The notes below the pieces were generated by a model that was not told where the DNA came from, did not search any database, and saw only the letters and a list, made by a program, of their open reading frames with translations. From Chloroflexota bacterium (GTDB lineage Bacteria; Chloroflexota; UBA6077): 8,294 bases of DNA. The position numbers and the translations under genes were made by a program. Positions within the stretch are counted from its first letter, which is position 1. Each line of letters starts with the position of its first letter. This document shows, one piece after another, positions 1 to 7,036 of this stretch. Where the stretch lies: the NCBI GenBank assembly GCA_021786215.1, contig JAJYNT010000012.1, positions 1-8,294 of the forward strand. The letters are read 5' to 3'.

Positions 1-30
1 GCCAGACATTCCACGGGTCGGGGGTGACTG

Positions 31-405
31 TTGGACTTCATACGACTGCAGGATACCGAGGGCACACGTTTCCCTGCCGGCAGGTGGACACGCCTGCTGG
101 CAGGCCCTGGTTCGCTCCCAACCAACAACTTCGTCGTTGGGCACAGCACCCAGCATCCCGGTGGCGGAATCCCGCGGCACTCGCATCACAATGAGGAGTT
201 GTATGTCTGCTTGGCCGGCCGGGTGGAGATGAGTGTGGGGGCCGAGACCCAGATCATGGAGCCGGTGTCGGCGGCTTACATCCCATCCAACGTGCCTCAT
301 TCCCTACGGAATGTGGCTGAGGGTGAGAGCGTCATCATGTTCGTCTACAGCCCGGCAGGCGTGGTGGATCACTGGCAGGAGGAACTGAAGGGTACACTCA
401 AGTAA
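31..405 (+). CDS. Small single-domain cupin protein
   Basis: This 124-residue protein is one cupin beta-barrel. Motif 1 is H50-x-H52 followed by E56 and G63, and motif 2 runs from P85 through H90 to N94, so the usual three-His/one-Glu metal set (H50, H52, E56, H90) is complete and a divalent metal is likely bound. It is cytosolic, with no signal peptide. The start is TTG at 31: an in-frame TGA at 25-27 bars any extension, the next ATG is at residue 67 inside the barrel, and a GGGGGTGA stretch lies just upstream. The TGA may itself end an upstream gene, which would make translation coupled. It is the first visible gene of the acyl-CoA operon, 79 bases before the first hydratase. Small cupins range from enzymes to ligand sensors, so the substrate is unknown; a role on an intermediate of this pathway is inference from position only. 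Confidence 0.85.
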   Translation: MDFIRLQDTEGTRFPAGRWTRLLAGPGSLPTNNFVVGHSTQHPGGGIPRHSHHNEELYVCLAGRVEMSVGAETQIMEPVSAAYIPSNVPHSLRNVAEGESVIMFVYSPAGVVDHWQEELKGTLK

Positions 406-484
406 GCACGCAGATTCGGAGTCAAGGGCGAGGAAGGTTGCCGGCAAGGGGTTTCGCCCGGATTGCTGACCGAGGAGATTCGTC

Positions 485-919
485 ATGTCGTTTCACCTAG
501 CAGAGAAGACCGTTGATGACTTTAGGGTTGGTGATTTACTCAGCTTTTCGAAGACCATTACTGAGGCTGACGTGGTCATGTTTGCGGCTGTTTCCGGTGA
601 CGTGGCGCCTGAGCACGTGAACGACCAGTATGCGAAAACAGGGCCCTTTGGCGAGCGGATTGCCCACGAACTTCTGCCGGCGTCCCTGGCATCGGCGGCA
701 CTGGGCCGGATGCTTTCGCCTTGCTCTATCTTGGAGTCCTGCGAGTTTCGCTTTGCTGCCCCGGTTCATTTTGGAGATACCATCACGGCGACCGCGGAGG
801 TCAAGGAGAAAGACCCTGGTGCGGCGCGCATCAGGCTCCGGGTGGTGTGCACCAACCAGAGAGACGAGGTCGTTCTCGAGGGTAGCGCGGTGCAGGTGAT
901 GGTGGGACGAGGAAAGTAG
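485..919 (+). CDS. MaoC-like (R)-specific enoyl-CoA hydratase, variant active-site loop
   Basis: This 144-residue protein is a single hot-dog domain of the MaoC/PhaJ family, whose members hydrate 2-enoyl-CoA to (R)-3-hydroxyacyl-CoA. The hydratase 2 motif is visible: S37-G-D39 followed five residues later by H44 gives the catalytic Asp/His pair, and a conserved FG-x-RIA segment follows at 55-60. The conserved His-Gly or Pro-Gly after that segment reads H61-E62, so the glycine expected to supply the oxyanion-hole backbone NH is replaced by glutamate. The asparagine usual in the GDxNPxH motif is alanine. The ATG at 485 has GAGGAG centred about ten bases upstream. It is about 40% identical by eye to the second hydratase at 2586, with a matching N-terminal DDFRVGD/DDLKVGD segment, so the two look like paralogues. 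It could be an active hydratase of altered specificity or a non-catalytic partner. Confidence 0.85.
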   Translation: MSFHLAEKTVDDFRVGDLLSFSKTITEADVVMFAAVSGDVAPEHVNDQYAKTGPFGERIAHELLPASLASAALGRMLSPCSILESCEFRFAAPVHFGDTITATAEVKEKDPGAARIRLRVVCTNQRDEVVLEGSAVQVMVGRGK

Positions 920-963
920 ACCTCACACCCTAACGAGATCCAGACTGGGGGTATTGGAGGATC

Positions 964-2589
964 ATGGCGAAACCGCTGTTGACCCCGCACGATGCTGCCG
1001 CGCTGCTCCGAGATGGGGATACTCTGGCCATCGATGGCTCGGGAGGTGGTCTGGTTGAGCCCGACTCCTTGATCGCTGCGCTGAGCAGGCGATTCAAGCA
1101 GACCGGGCATCCCCGGGATCTGACCGTGATCCATTCCACGGGGATCGGGGACCGTGCAAGTCGGGGCGTCTCCCTGCTGGCATTGGAGGGGCTATGCCGT
1201 CGAGTGATCGGCGGGCACTGGGGACAAGCACCGGAGATGGCTCGTTTAGCGGCAGAGAACAAGATAGAGGCCTACTGCTTCCCTCAGGGTATCTTGAATC
1301 AGCTTTATCGGGAGATCGCGGCGGGAAGGCCGGGTGTCATCACCCATGTGGGCCTCGGCACCTTTGTGGATCCTCGACTGGAGGGTGGCAAGCTCAATTC
1401 GGTCACTAGGGAGGATCTGGTGGAGGTGGTCACCCTGGGTGGCCGGGAGTGGCTGTTCTACAAGGCTCTGCCCGTCGACATGGCTTGGATTCGAGGAACC
1501 AGTGCCGATGAGGACGGCTACATTTCCCAGGAGCAGGAGGCAGCGACCCTGGGGGCGCTCGCGGTCGCGCAGGCGGCTCGAAATTCCGGAGGGATCGTAG
1601 TTGCCCAGGTGAAGCGATTGGCCGTAGCCGGTTCGCTCCCAGCCAAGTCGATAGAGGTGCCGGGGCCGATGGTCGATGCCATAGTGGTTCACGACGCTCA
1701 GTGGCAAACCTACGAGGCCGAGTACAACCCTGCCTTCTGTGGCGAGCTTCGCGTTCCGCTTCAGAGGATCAAGTCCCTGCCATTCGACGTGCGCAAGATC
1801 GTCGCGCGGCGGGCAGCCGCGGAGATCATGCCGGGGGCTCTACTGAACCTGGGTGTCGGAATGCCCGACGGCGTGGCGGCTGTAGCAGCCGAAGAAGGGG
1901 TCAGCGAGATGTTCACCCTGACGGTCGAGCAGGGGGGTTACGGCGGCATTCCCGCGCCGGGGATAATCTTCGGGGCGGTGTCTAACCCCAGGGCCGTCAT
2001 CGATGGACCATCCCAGTTCGACTTCTACGACGGTGGCGGGCTGGATCTCACCTGCCTTGGGATGGCGCAGGCAGACCGCAACGGGAACGTCAACGTCAGC
2101 AAGTTTGGCTCGACCATTATGGGGACAGGCGGCTTCGTCGACATTTCACAAGGATCGAAGTCGGTGGTGTTCTGTGCGACCTTCACGGCTGGCGGATTGG
2201 AGATCGAGATCCATGACCGGCAGTTGCGGATAGTCAGGGAAGGGAAGCACAAGAAGTTCTTGCGCCGGGTCGACCAAGTTAGCTTCTCAGGCGATACCGC
2301 GCGAAGCCGAGGGCAACGCGTGCTGTACATAACGGAGCGAGCGGTAATGGAGATGAAGCCGGAGGGTCTTTCGGTTACGGAGGTCGCTCCAGGCATCGAT
2401 TTGCAGCGGGATGTGCTCGGATTGATGGAGTTCGAACCCATGGTCTCGCCGAATCTGAAGTTGATGGATGCCAGGTTGTTCGACCCGGCTCCCATGGGGC
2501 TTGCGGCCGATCTTCATGCGAAGGGTAGTGCCGACATGAGACCACAGTTGCGCCAGCGAATGGCCAGAGTCCAGGGGGTTCTGGAGTGA
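964..2589 (+). CDS. Fused alpha/beta family I acyl-CoA:acetate/3-oxoacid CoA-transferase
   Basis: This 541-residue cytosolic enzyme carries both CoA-transferase halves in one chain, as in propionate CoA-transferase (Pct) and YdiF of COG4670. The N-terminal alpha-like half covers about residues 1-265; it includes the glycine-rich DGSGGG segment at 24-29 and an IRGTSADEDG segment at 176-185. The beta-like half starts near 275 with the LGVGMPDGVA segment at 296-305. The catalytic glutamate, which forms the gamma-glutamyl-CoA thioester, is E322 in TVEQGGYGG, at nearly the same position as in characterised Pct (about 324). The length is normal for the family. The enzyme should move CoA from an acyl-CoA donor to a free carboxylic acid, activating the pathway substrate without ATP; the acid cannot be read from sequence. 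ATG at 964 follows GGAGG at 956-960. The stop overlaps the next start, which suggests coupled synthesis with the second hydratase. Confidence 0.93.
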   Translation: MAKPLLTPHDAAALLRDGDTLAIDGSGGGLVEPDSLIAALSRRFKQTGHPRDLTVIHSTGIGDRASRGVSLLALEGLCRRVIGGHWGQAPEMARLAAENKIEAYCFPQGILNQLYREIAAGRPGVITHVGLGTFVDPRLEGGKLNSVTREDLVEVVTLGGREWLFYKALPVDMAWIRGTSADEDGYISQEQEAATLGALAVAQAARNSGGIVVAQVKRLAVAGSLPAKSIEVPGPMVDAIVVHDAQWQTYEAEYNPAFCGELRVPLQRIKSLPFDVRKIVARRAAAEIMPGALLNLGVGMPDGVAAVAAEEGVSEMFTLTVEQGGYGGIPAPGIIFGAVSNPRAVIDGPSQFDFYDGGGLDLTCLGMAQADRNGNVNVSKFGSTIMGTGGFVDISQGSKSVVFCATFTAGGLEIEIHDRQLRIVREGKHKKFLRRVDQVSFSGDTARSRGQRVLYITERAVMEMKPEGLSVTEVAPGIDLQRDVLGLMEFEPMVSPNLKLMDARLFDPAPMGLAADLHAKGSADMRPQLRQRMARVQGVLE

Positions 2590-3041
2590 TCCTGCATAAA
2601 TCCATGGATGACTTGAAGGTCGGCGACGCTGCCTTCTTCTCGAAGACGGTAACCGAGGCCGATGCGCTGCTGTATGTTGGCGCTACAGGCGATTTCAGCC
2701 CGATACACATAGACGAACAGTACTCCCAAGGGACGAGGTTTGGCCATCGAATAGCGCCGGGGATCATGGTCGCCGGCATGATCACGGCGGTGCTGGGCAA
2801 TGACCTGGTGGGCTGCGAGCCCATCTCCGTCGCCGACGAGTTCCAGTTCAAAGCTCCAGTCTACTATGGCGACACGATAACGGCCGAGATGCGGATCGTG
2901 GAGAAGATGCCGGAGAAGAGGGTTCTGAGACTAGAGGCAACTTGCACCAATCAGGACGGCTTGGTGGTTCTTACAGCCAGGGCCGTGATGGTTTTCCCGA
3001 AGCCCGTCCCCGTAGCAGAAAGCGACGAAGCAAAAGGGTAG
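2586..3041 (+). CDS. MaoC-like (R)-specific enoyl-CoA hydratase (canonical)
   Basis: This 151-residue single hot-dog protein keeps the full hydratase 2 signature: T34-G-D36-x-x-P-x-H41 for the catalytic Asp/His pair, F52-G53, and P58-G59 where the family glycine is expected. It should hydrate a 2-enoyl-CoA to the (R)-3-hydroxyacyl-CoA in the cytosol. The start chosen is GTG at 2586, which overlaps the TGA of the CoA-transferase as GTGA; a purine-rich GGGGG lies at 2573-2578 and GGAG directly before it. An alternative ATG at 2604 (residue 7) would shorten it slightly, but the longer N-terminus resembles that of the paralogue at 485. The C-terminal 12 residues are polar and Pro/Glu-rich, probably an unstructured tail. 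Ten bases separate it from etfB. Compared with the first hydratase it is the better candidate for the catalytically competent member of the pair. Confidence 0.9.
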   Translation: MILHKSMDDLKVGDAAFFSKTVTEADALLYVGATGDFSPIHIDEQYSQGTRFGHRIAPGIMVAGMITAVLGNDLVGCEPISVADEFQFKAPVYYGDTITAEMRIVEKMPEKRVLRLEATCTNQDGLVVLTARAVMVFPKPVPVAESDEAKG

Positions 3042-3051
3042 GAGGAACCTA

Positions 3052-3852
3052 ATGCACGTTGTGGTGTGCATCAACCATATTCCAGATCCAGAGGCTCCCG
3101 CGAGGCAGTTCAAGCTGGACGAACAGTCCAACCGGCCCTTGTTAGAACGGGTGAGCCGCGTCATCGGTCCTTTCGACGAGAACGCGTTGGAGACTGGGCT
3201 GCAGCTCAAGGATGGTGTGGGGGCCAAGGTTACCGCGGTGACCGTGGGGCCGGCTTCCAACGTGGAGGCGCTGCGTCGCGCCCTCGCGACTCGCTGTGAC
3301 GCTGCCGTTCTGGTGAAAGAGGAGCGAGCCACAGAGTTGGACTCGATGGGCGTGGCCCGGGTGTTGAGTGGAGCAATAGCCAGGCTGGGCGATGTGAACT
3401 TAGTTCTGTGTGGCCGCCAAGTGGGTGATTGGGATAGCGGCCAGGTCGGCCAGCTCCTTGCTGAGGAGTTGAAGTGGCCGTGCGCCACACTGGCTCGGGA
3501 CCTCAAGCCCGTTGGAGGCCAATCGGTGCGGCTGACGAAGGAGGTTCCAGGCGGCACCGCGATGGTCGAGACCCCGTTGCCGGCAGTGGTGACGGTCACC
3601 AACGCTCCAACCAATCAGCTTCGAATTCCGAAGGTCAAGGACGTGATGGCTGCTCACCGAGTTCCGATCACCACCTGGAGCGCTGCTGATCTTGGTGTTG
3701 ACACGGCCAACCTTGTCCGTGGTCGTCGAGTGGAGTTGCTCCGGATGTTCATCCCCGAGAGTAGCGGCCAGGTGGAGTGGATCCAGGGTGACACCGACGA
3801 AGATCTAGCCGAGAAGCTGGCGAAACGGATCTTGGGCATGAAGGTTCTGTAG
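3052..3852 (+). CDS. etfB: Electron transfer flavoprotein, beta subunit
   Basis: At 266 residues this is normal EtfB length. The N-terminus (VVVCINHIPDP, 3-13) has the typical first strand and loop, followed by PFDENALE at 40-47 and the GPxxxxxALRRALA helix at 66-79. The nucleotide-binding segment at 121-133 reads GRQVGDWDSGQVG; it corresponds to the family's GxQAxDxDxxQVG stretch, which binds AMP in classical Etfs or FAD in bifurcating ones. The family signature around 163-180 (KEVPGG through ETPLPAVVTV) is clear. With EtfA it forms a soluble heterodimer that takes electrons from acyl-CoA dehydrogenases. GGAGG at 3041-3045 overlaps the previous stop and precedes the ATG by six bases. I cannot tell bifurcating from non-bifurcating type with certainty; the nearby EMO-like gene favours simple transfer to quinone. 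Confidence 0.96.
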   Translation: MHVVVCINHIPDPEAPARQFKLDEQSNRPLLERVSRVIGPFDENALETGLQLKDGVGAKVTAVTVGPASNVEALRRALATRCDAAVLVKEERATELDSMGVARVLSGAIARLGDVNLVLCGRQVGDWDSGQVGQLLAEELKWPCATLARDLKPVGGQSVRLTKEVPGGTAMVETPLPAVVTVTNAPTNQLRIPKVKDVMAAHRVPITTWSAADLGVDTANLVRGRRVELLRMFIPESSGQVEWIQGDTDEDLAEKLAKRILGMKVL

Positions 3853-3891
3853 TTCGCCCTCGGATACCAAGATGTTGCTGAGGAGAGTCTC

Positions 3892-4872
3892 ATGCATTTT
3901 CTCGTGGTGGCTTTGCCAACTGGAGCACAGCTTCCCTCTGCTGCGAAGGAGTTGACCGGCGGCGCCAAGCGGCTTGCCTCATCCTCGGCGGGTACGGTGT
4001 CGGTGGCTATCCTAGGTAGGGGCGTGGCTGAAGCCTCCCGGGAGGCGGTGGCCTTCGGGGCAGACAGGGTCTACGTCGTGGACGACGATGCCCTCTCGAA
4101 CTACGACGCAGAGTCCTACCTGATGGCGCTGGTGGCCGTCGTTGGTGAGAGTGGTGCCAGCGTAGTGCTCTTTGCCGCCGATGCCTTCACTTCCGAGATC
4201 GCGCCTCGTCTCGCGCATCGATTGGGGAGCGGTGCGGTTACCGGGTGCGCGGGCATCCACCTGTCCCGAGAGGGCCAGCTTTCCTTTACTTGCTCTGTAT
4301 ATGGAGGCAAGGCGATGGCGGAAATCGCTGTGCGCGGTCTGCCGCAAGTCGCAACCGTTGCGGCAGGGACTCTGGAGGCTCTGGCGCCGGACTATTCCCG
4401 GGAGGTGGCTGTTAAATGGATAGGGCTTCCGGCTGGTGCCGAGGCGCGAGGACCGAAGGTGCTGGAACTGCGGAAGGAGGAGGCTGAAGGGGCCCGCTTG
4501 GAAGATGCTAAGGTCGTTGTTGCGGGTGGCCGTGGTCTGAGCGAGGCCGGTAACTTCAGCTATCTGGAGGAACTGGCGCGGGTGGTTGGCGGAGCTGTCG
4601 CTGCCTCCAGACCGGCTGTCGATGCCGGCTGGGTACCTCCGAGGATGCAGGTGGGGCAGACGGGGAAAACTGTCTCACCCGATCTATACATTGCCGTGGC
4701 CATTTCCGGCGCGAGTCAGCACCTCGCTGGGATGAACCGATCGAAGCACATCGTGGTAATCAACAAAGATCCGGATGCGCCCTTCTTCAAAGTGGCGGAG
4801 CTCGGTGCCGTAGCCGACTACAAGAAGGTCGTGCCGTTGCTGACGGAGAAGCTGAAAACCCTAAGGAGCTAG
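3892..4872 (+). CDS. etfA: Electron transfer flavoprotein, alpha subunit
   Basis: This 326-residue protein has the usual two-domain EtfA layout: a variable alpha/beta domain (about 1-190) and the C-terminal FAD domain starting at VVVAGGRGL (208-216). FAD-binding residues are in place by comparison with the human protein: R240 in the ASRPAVDAG segment, T257 in [10 protein letters not shown]272 and H277 in the ISGASQH signature, and the [14 protein letters not shown] stretch (290-303). One residue differs from the usual signature: A270 replaces the glycine of the common AVGISGAIQH form. It partners EtfB encoded 39 bases upstream. ATG at 3892 follows GAGGAG about six bases upstream; another ATG at 3872 is out of frame. 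It is the last gene of the plus-strand operon, ending 21 bases before the convergent hairpin, and its likely electron acceptor is the membrane protein encoded opposite. Confidence 0.96.
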   Translation: MHFLVVALPTGAQLPSAAKELTGGAKRLASSSAGTVSVAILGRGVAEASREAVAFGADRVYVVDDDALSNYDAESYLMALVAVVGESGASVVLFAADAFTSEIAPRLAHRLGSGAVTGCAGIHLSREGQLSFTCSVYGGKAMAEIAVRGLPQVATVAAGTLEALAPDYSREVAVKWIGLPAGAEARGPKVLELRKEEAEGARLEDAKVVVAGGRGLSEAGNFSYLEELARVVGGAVAASRPAVDAGWVPPRMQVGQTGKTVSPDLYIAVAISGASQHLAGMNRSKHIVVINKDPDAPFFKVAELGAVADYKKVVPLLTEKLKTLRS

Positions 4873-4893
4873 CTGCCGGTGCCGACTGACTAT

Positions 4894-4948
4894 GGGGACA
4901 CGGAGGACACGGAAACCTCTCGGAGGTCTGCACGCTCTCGGTGTCTCC
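4894..4948. terminator. Nested hairpin in convergent intergenic gap, with tandem 9-base repeat
   Basis: The arms 4894-4905 and 4937-4948 pair over 11 of 12 positions as plus-strand RNA (eight pairs including one G-U, a G-G mismatch, then three more pairs). A second small hairpin inside it has arms ACCTC (4915-4919) and GAGGT (4923-4927) with a three-base loop. The left arm carries a perfect tandem duplication of GGACACGGA at 4896-4904 and 4905-4913. It lies between the stops of etfA and the EMO-like gene, so it could end both transcripts. There is no T-run on either strand, so it is not a textbook intrinsic terminator; it could act with Rho, or as a 3'-end stabiliser. The word pattern resembles CACGGAGGACACGG-type intergenic palindromes that I recall from several environmental genomes; that link is from memory and unverified. 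Confidence 0.55.
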
Positions 4949-4955
4949 ATGATCT

Positions 4956-7007
4956 CTAAGACGCTGATCGGGTAGCTCGCTCCATCAGTTCGGCCAGGTC
5001 GAGGACTGGGGTATCACTCTCAGTGCCCCGGACATTCACCCCGTCGCTCAACATGATCATGCAAAAGGGGCAGGAGCTGGCTATGGCCGAGGGTTTCAGG
5101 GAGAGCAGCTGGTTGGCACGCCGGTGGTTGATCCGCTCCCCCTGAGTCTCCTCGAACCAGAGGTGCCCACTACCGCCTCCACAGCAGAAGGTCTCCTCTT
5201 TCCTCTTCTCGGCTTCGATCAGCCTAGTCCCTCGCAGAGATGCCAGGATCCTTCTGGGCGCTTCCGTTACCTGGTTGTACCGGGCGAGGTAGCAAGAGTC
5301 GTGGAAGGTGACGCTCTCCACCGTCGGTTGGGAGGGCTTCAGCTTCCCCTGGTGCAGAAGGTTGTCGATGAGCTGGGTGTGGTGGAAGACCTCGAACCTT
5401 CCGCCGAACTGCGGATACTCGTTCTTTAGTGTGTTAAAGCAATGCGGGCAGGTGGTTACGATCTTCTTGATGCCATATCGATTCAACGTTTCGATATTGG
5501 CTTGCGCCATCGTCTGGTACAGATACTCGTTGCCGATGCGGCGGGCGACATCACCGGTACATTTCTCCTCCTCGCCGAGGATTGCGAAATCTACCTCTCC
5601 GCGTTGTAGCAGCTTCGCAAAGGCCTGTGCCACCCGCTGGTTGCGATCATCGAAGGCGGCCGCGCATCCCACCCAGTACAGCCACTCCGCTGGTCCCGAC
5701 TCTCCCACGATCTTGACGTTCAATCCCTCACACCAATCGGTTCGGGAGGCGGTGGTGCCCCGGAACGGGTGTCCTCGGACCTCTATGCTGGTCAGGGCTT
5801 CCTGCATCAGATCAGGGTATTCGACTTGTTCCATGACCAGGTAGCGGCGCAACTCCACTATGGTGGGCACGTGCTCGACGTAGACCGGGCATTGCACCAT
5901 GCAGCTCCCGCAGGTGACGCAGCTCCAGAGGGCCTCCGGGCCTACGGCCGTTACGGTTGGTGCTTCGCCGAATCCCTTCGGTTTTGCCCTGGAGACTAGC
6001 AGGGCGAGGTTTGCCAGGCCGGTAGACGCCAGCGGGCCCTTGGAGCGGTACAGTTGGTTCCGAAGGTCGAGAACCAGGGCCTTGGGAGAGAGGGGCTGAC
6101 CGGCGTCGTAGGCGGGACAGGCTTCCTGGCAGCGGCCGCATTCCGTGCAGGCGAGGGTATCCAGCAGCTGTTTCCAGGTAAGATCCTCGAATTTGGGTGC
6201 GCCCAGAGTCTCCGCCGACTCGATGTCAATGGATTTCAGAACTCCCTTCGGACCGAGCGACTGGAAGAAGATGTTGGTTGGGGAGAGCAGCAAATGGCGC
6301 AGCTTAGAGTATGGGATCCAGGCGATGAAGGTGAAAGCAAGGAGCAGGTGAAACCACCACAGAAAGCGGTGAGCGGTGGTCAGGGCGATCGTGGCAACTC
6401 CCAAGTCCTGCAGCATCCGCGCGACAGCTTGACCCACGGGCGACCAGCTTGCCGAGGGGTCATCGGTAGCGGCGAGGCGGAGACCTTCCAGCAGGAAGCC
6501 TGTCACCAGAATGGAGAGGAGGAGCCCCAATATCAGCCCATCGTCCGGTTGCGTTCGGTGGCGAGGAGGACTGAGAAGCCGGTCCGGCCGAAGAGCGTAT
6601 CTCTTCAGAATTGCCATCAGCAAGCCGGCAATTCCCAGGAGCCCCGCCACATCCAGGGTCAGCGATTGGAAATACAGGTAGAAGCTACCCCGCATGAGAG
6701 GAATTCCCAGGTCAGCCTGCAGAAAGACCACAACTGTTCCAAAGAAAAGGAGGATGAAAGCCCAGAAGAAGAGGAGGTGCATAGCGCCGGAATAGCCATC
6801 GCGGAGGCTTCGGACCTGGGCGAGGGCTTCCCGAACAACGGCTGTCCAACGCTCTCTGGGCTGACCGAAGCGGTTGTCCGGCTTGCCCAGGGATATGAGC
6901 CGGTAGTGGTGGTACGCTCCGTATCCGAACAGCGCCATCGATGCCGCGAAAAGGAGGTACATGACCCAGATGTCTTGAATATTCCAGTAGATCTCCCGGG
7001 TTGCCAT
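4956..7007 (-). CDS. EMO-like membrane EtfAB:menaquinone oxidoreductase (heme b, 2x[4Fe-4S], CCG domains)
   Basis: This 683-residue membrane protein joins three modules. Residues 1-240 are a NarI-like region with about five hydrophobic helices (near 14-34, 75-97, 114-134, 157-178, 214-233); H77, H213 and H220 are possible heme b ligands. Next come two 4Fe-4S motifs, C287/C290/C293/C297 and C363/C366/C369/C373, each with proline after the last cysteine. The C-terminal part has two CCG (DUF224, HdrD/GlpC-like) domains: C448, C483 (in KCTGD), C520, C523, then C572, C608-C609-G610, C646, C649. This architecture matches EMO, which passes electrons from reduced EtfAB to (methyl)menaquinone and links beta-oxidation to the respiratory chain. 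Convergent etfBA supports the assignment; a related heterodisulfide-reductase-like quinone enzyme is the alternative. The ATG at 7007 has GAGGAG ten bases upstream, and the gene follows lacI by 29 bases. Confidence 0.88.
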   Translation of the reverse strand: MATREIYWNIQDIWVMYLLFAASMALFGYGAYHHYRLISLGKPDNRFGQPRERWTAVVREALAQVRSLRDGYSGAMHLLFFWAFILLFFGTVVVFLQADLGIPLMRGSFYLYFQSLTLDVAGLLGIAGLLMAILKRYALRPDRLLSPPRHRTQPDDGLILGLLLSILVTGFLLEGLRLAATDDPSASWSPVGQAVARMLQDLGVATIALTTAHRFLWWFHLLLAFTFIAWIPYSKLRHLLLSPTNIFFQSLGPKGVLKSIDIESAETLGAPKFEDLTWKQLLDTLACTECGRCQEACPAYDAGQPLSPKALVLDLRNQLYRSKGPLASTGLANLALLVSRAKPKGFGEAPTVTAVGPEALWSCVTCGSCMVQCPVYVEHVPTIVELRRYLVMEQVEYPDLMQEALTSIEVRGHPFRGTTASRTDWCEGLNVKIVGESGPAEWLYWVGCAAAFDDRNQRVAQAFAKLLQRGEVDFAILGEEEKCTGDVARRIGNEYLYQTMAQANIETLNRYGIKKIVTTCPHCFNTLKNEYPQFGGRFEVFHHTQLIDNLLHQGKLKPSQPTVESVTFHDSCYLARYNQVTEAPRRILASLRGTRLIEAEKRKEETFCCGGGSGHLWFEETQGERINHRRANQLLSLKPSAIASSCPFCMIMLSDGVNVRGTESDTPVLDLAELMERATRSAS

Positions 7008-7015
7008 GGCGTCTT

Positions 7016-7033
7016 GTCTCCTCGCGACGAGAC
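7016..7033 (-). promoter_or_regulatory. Imperfect 18-base palindrome covering the ribosome binding site of the EMO-like gene
   Basis: The 29-base gap between lacI and the EMO-like gene contains GTCTC, one mismatched base, TCGCGA, one mismatched base and GAGAC, which is 16 of 18 positions symmetric around a central CG. The minus-strand Shine-Dalgarno GAGGAG (complement of 7018-7023) sits inside it. It could be an operator-like site, could modulate translation by weak folding, or could be chance. As RNA the core cannot pair fully because there is no loop. Confidence 0.3.
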
Positions 7034-7036
7034 CGT

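Noticed and set aside
1..27. Possible last eight codons of an upstream gene ending in TGA at 25-27
   Set aside because: Eight codons are too few to support a gene call; kept only as a hint that the operon continues to the left.
406..484. Possible promoter or terminator between the cupin and the first hydratase
   Set aside because: I saw no convincing -35/-10 pair, no stable hairpin with a T-run, and only the ribosome binding site of the next gene.
1246..1707. Minus-strand open frame of 153 codons inside the CoA-transferase gene
   Set aside because: It is a shadow of a fully conserved enzyme, without a plausible ribosome binding site or recognisable motif.
2931..3614. Minus-strand open frame of 227 codons across the second hydratase and etfB
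   Set aside because: It overlaps two well-supported genes on the other strand; its Ser/Thr/Arg-rich composition is typical of an antisense frame.
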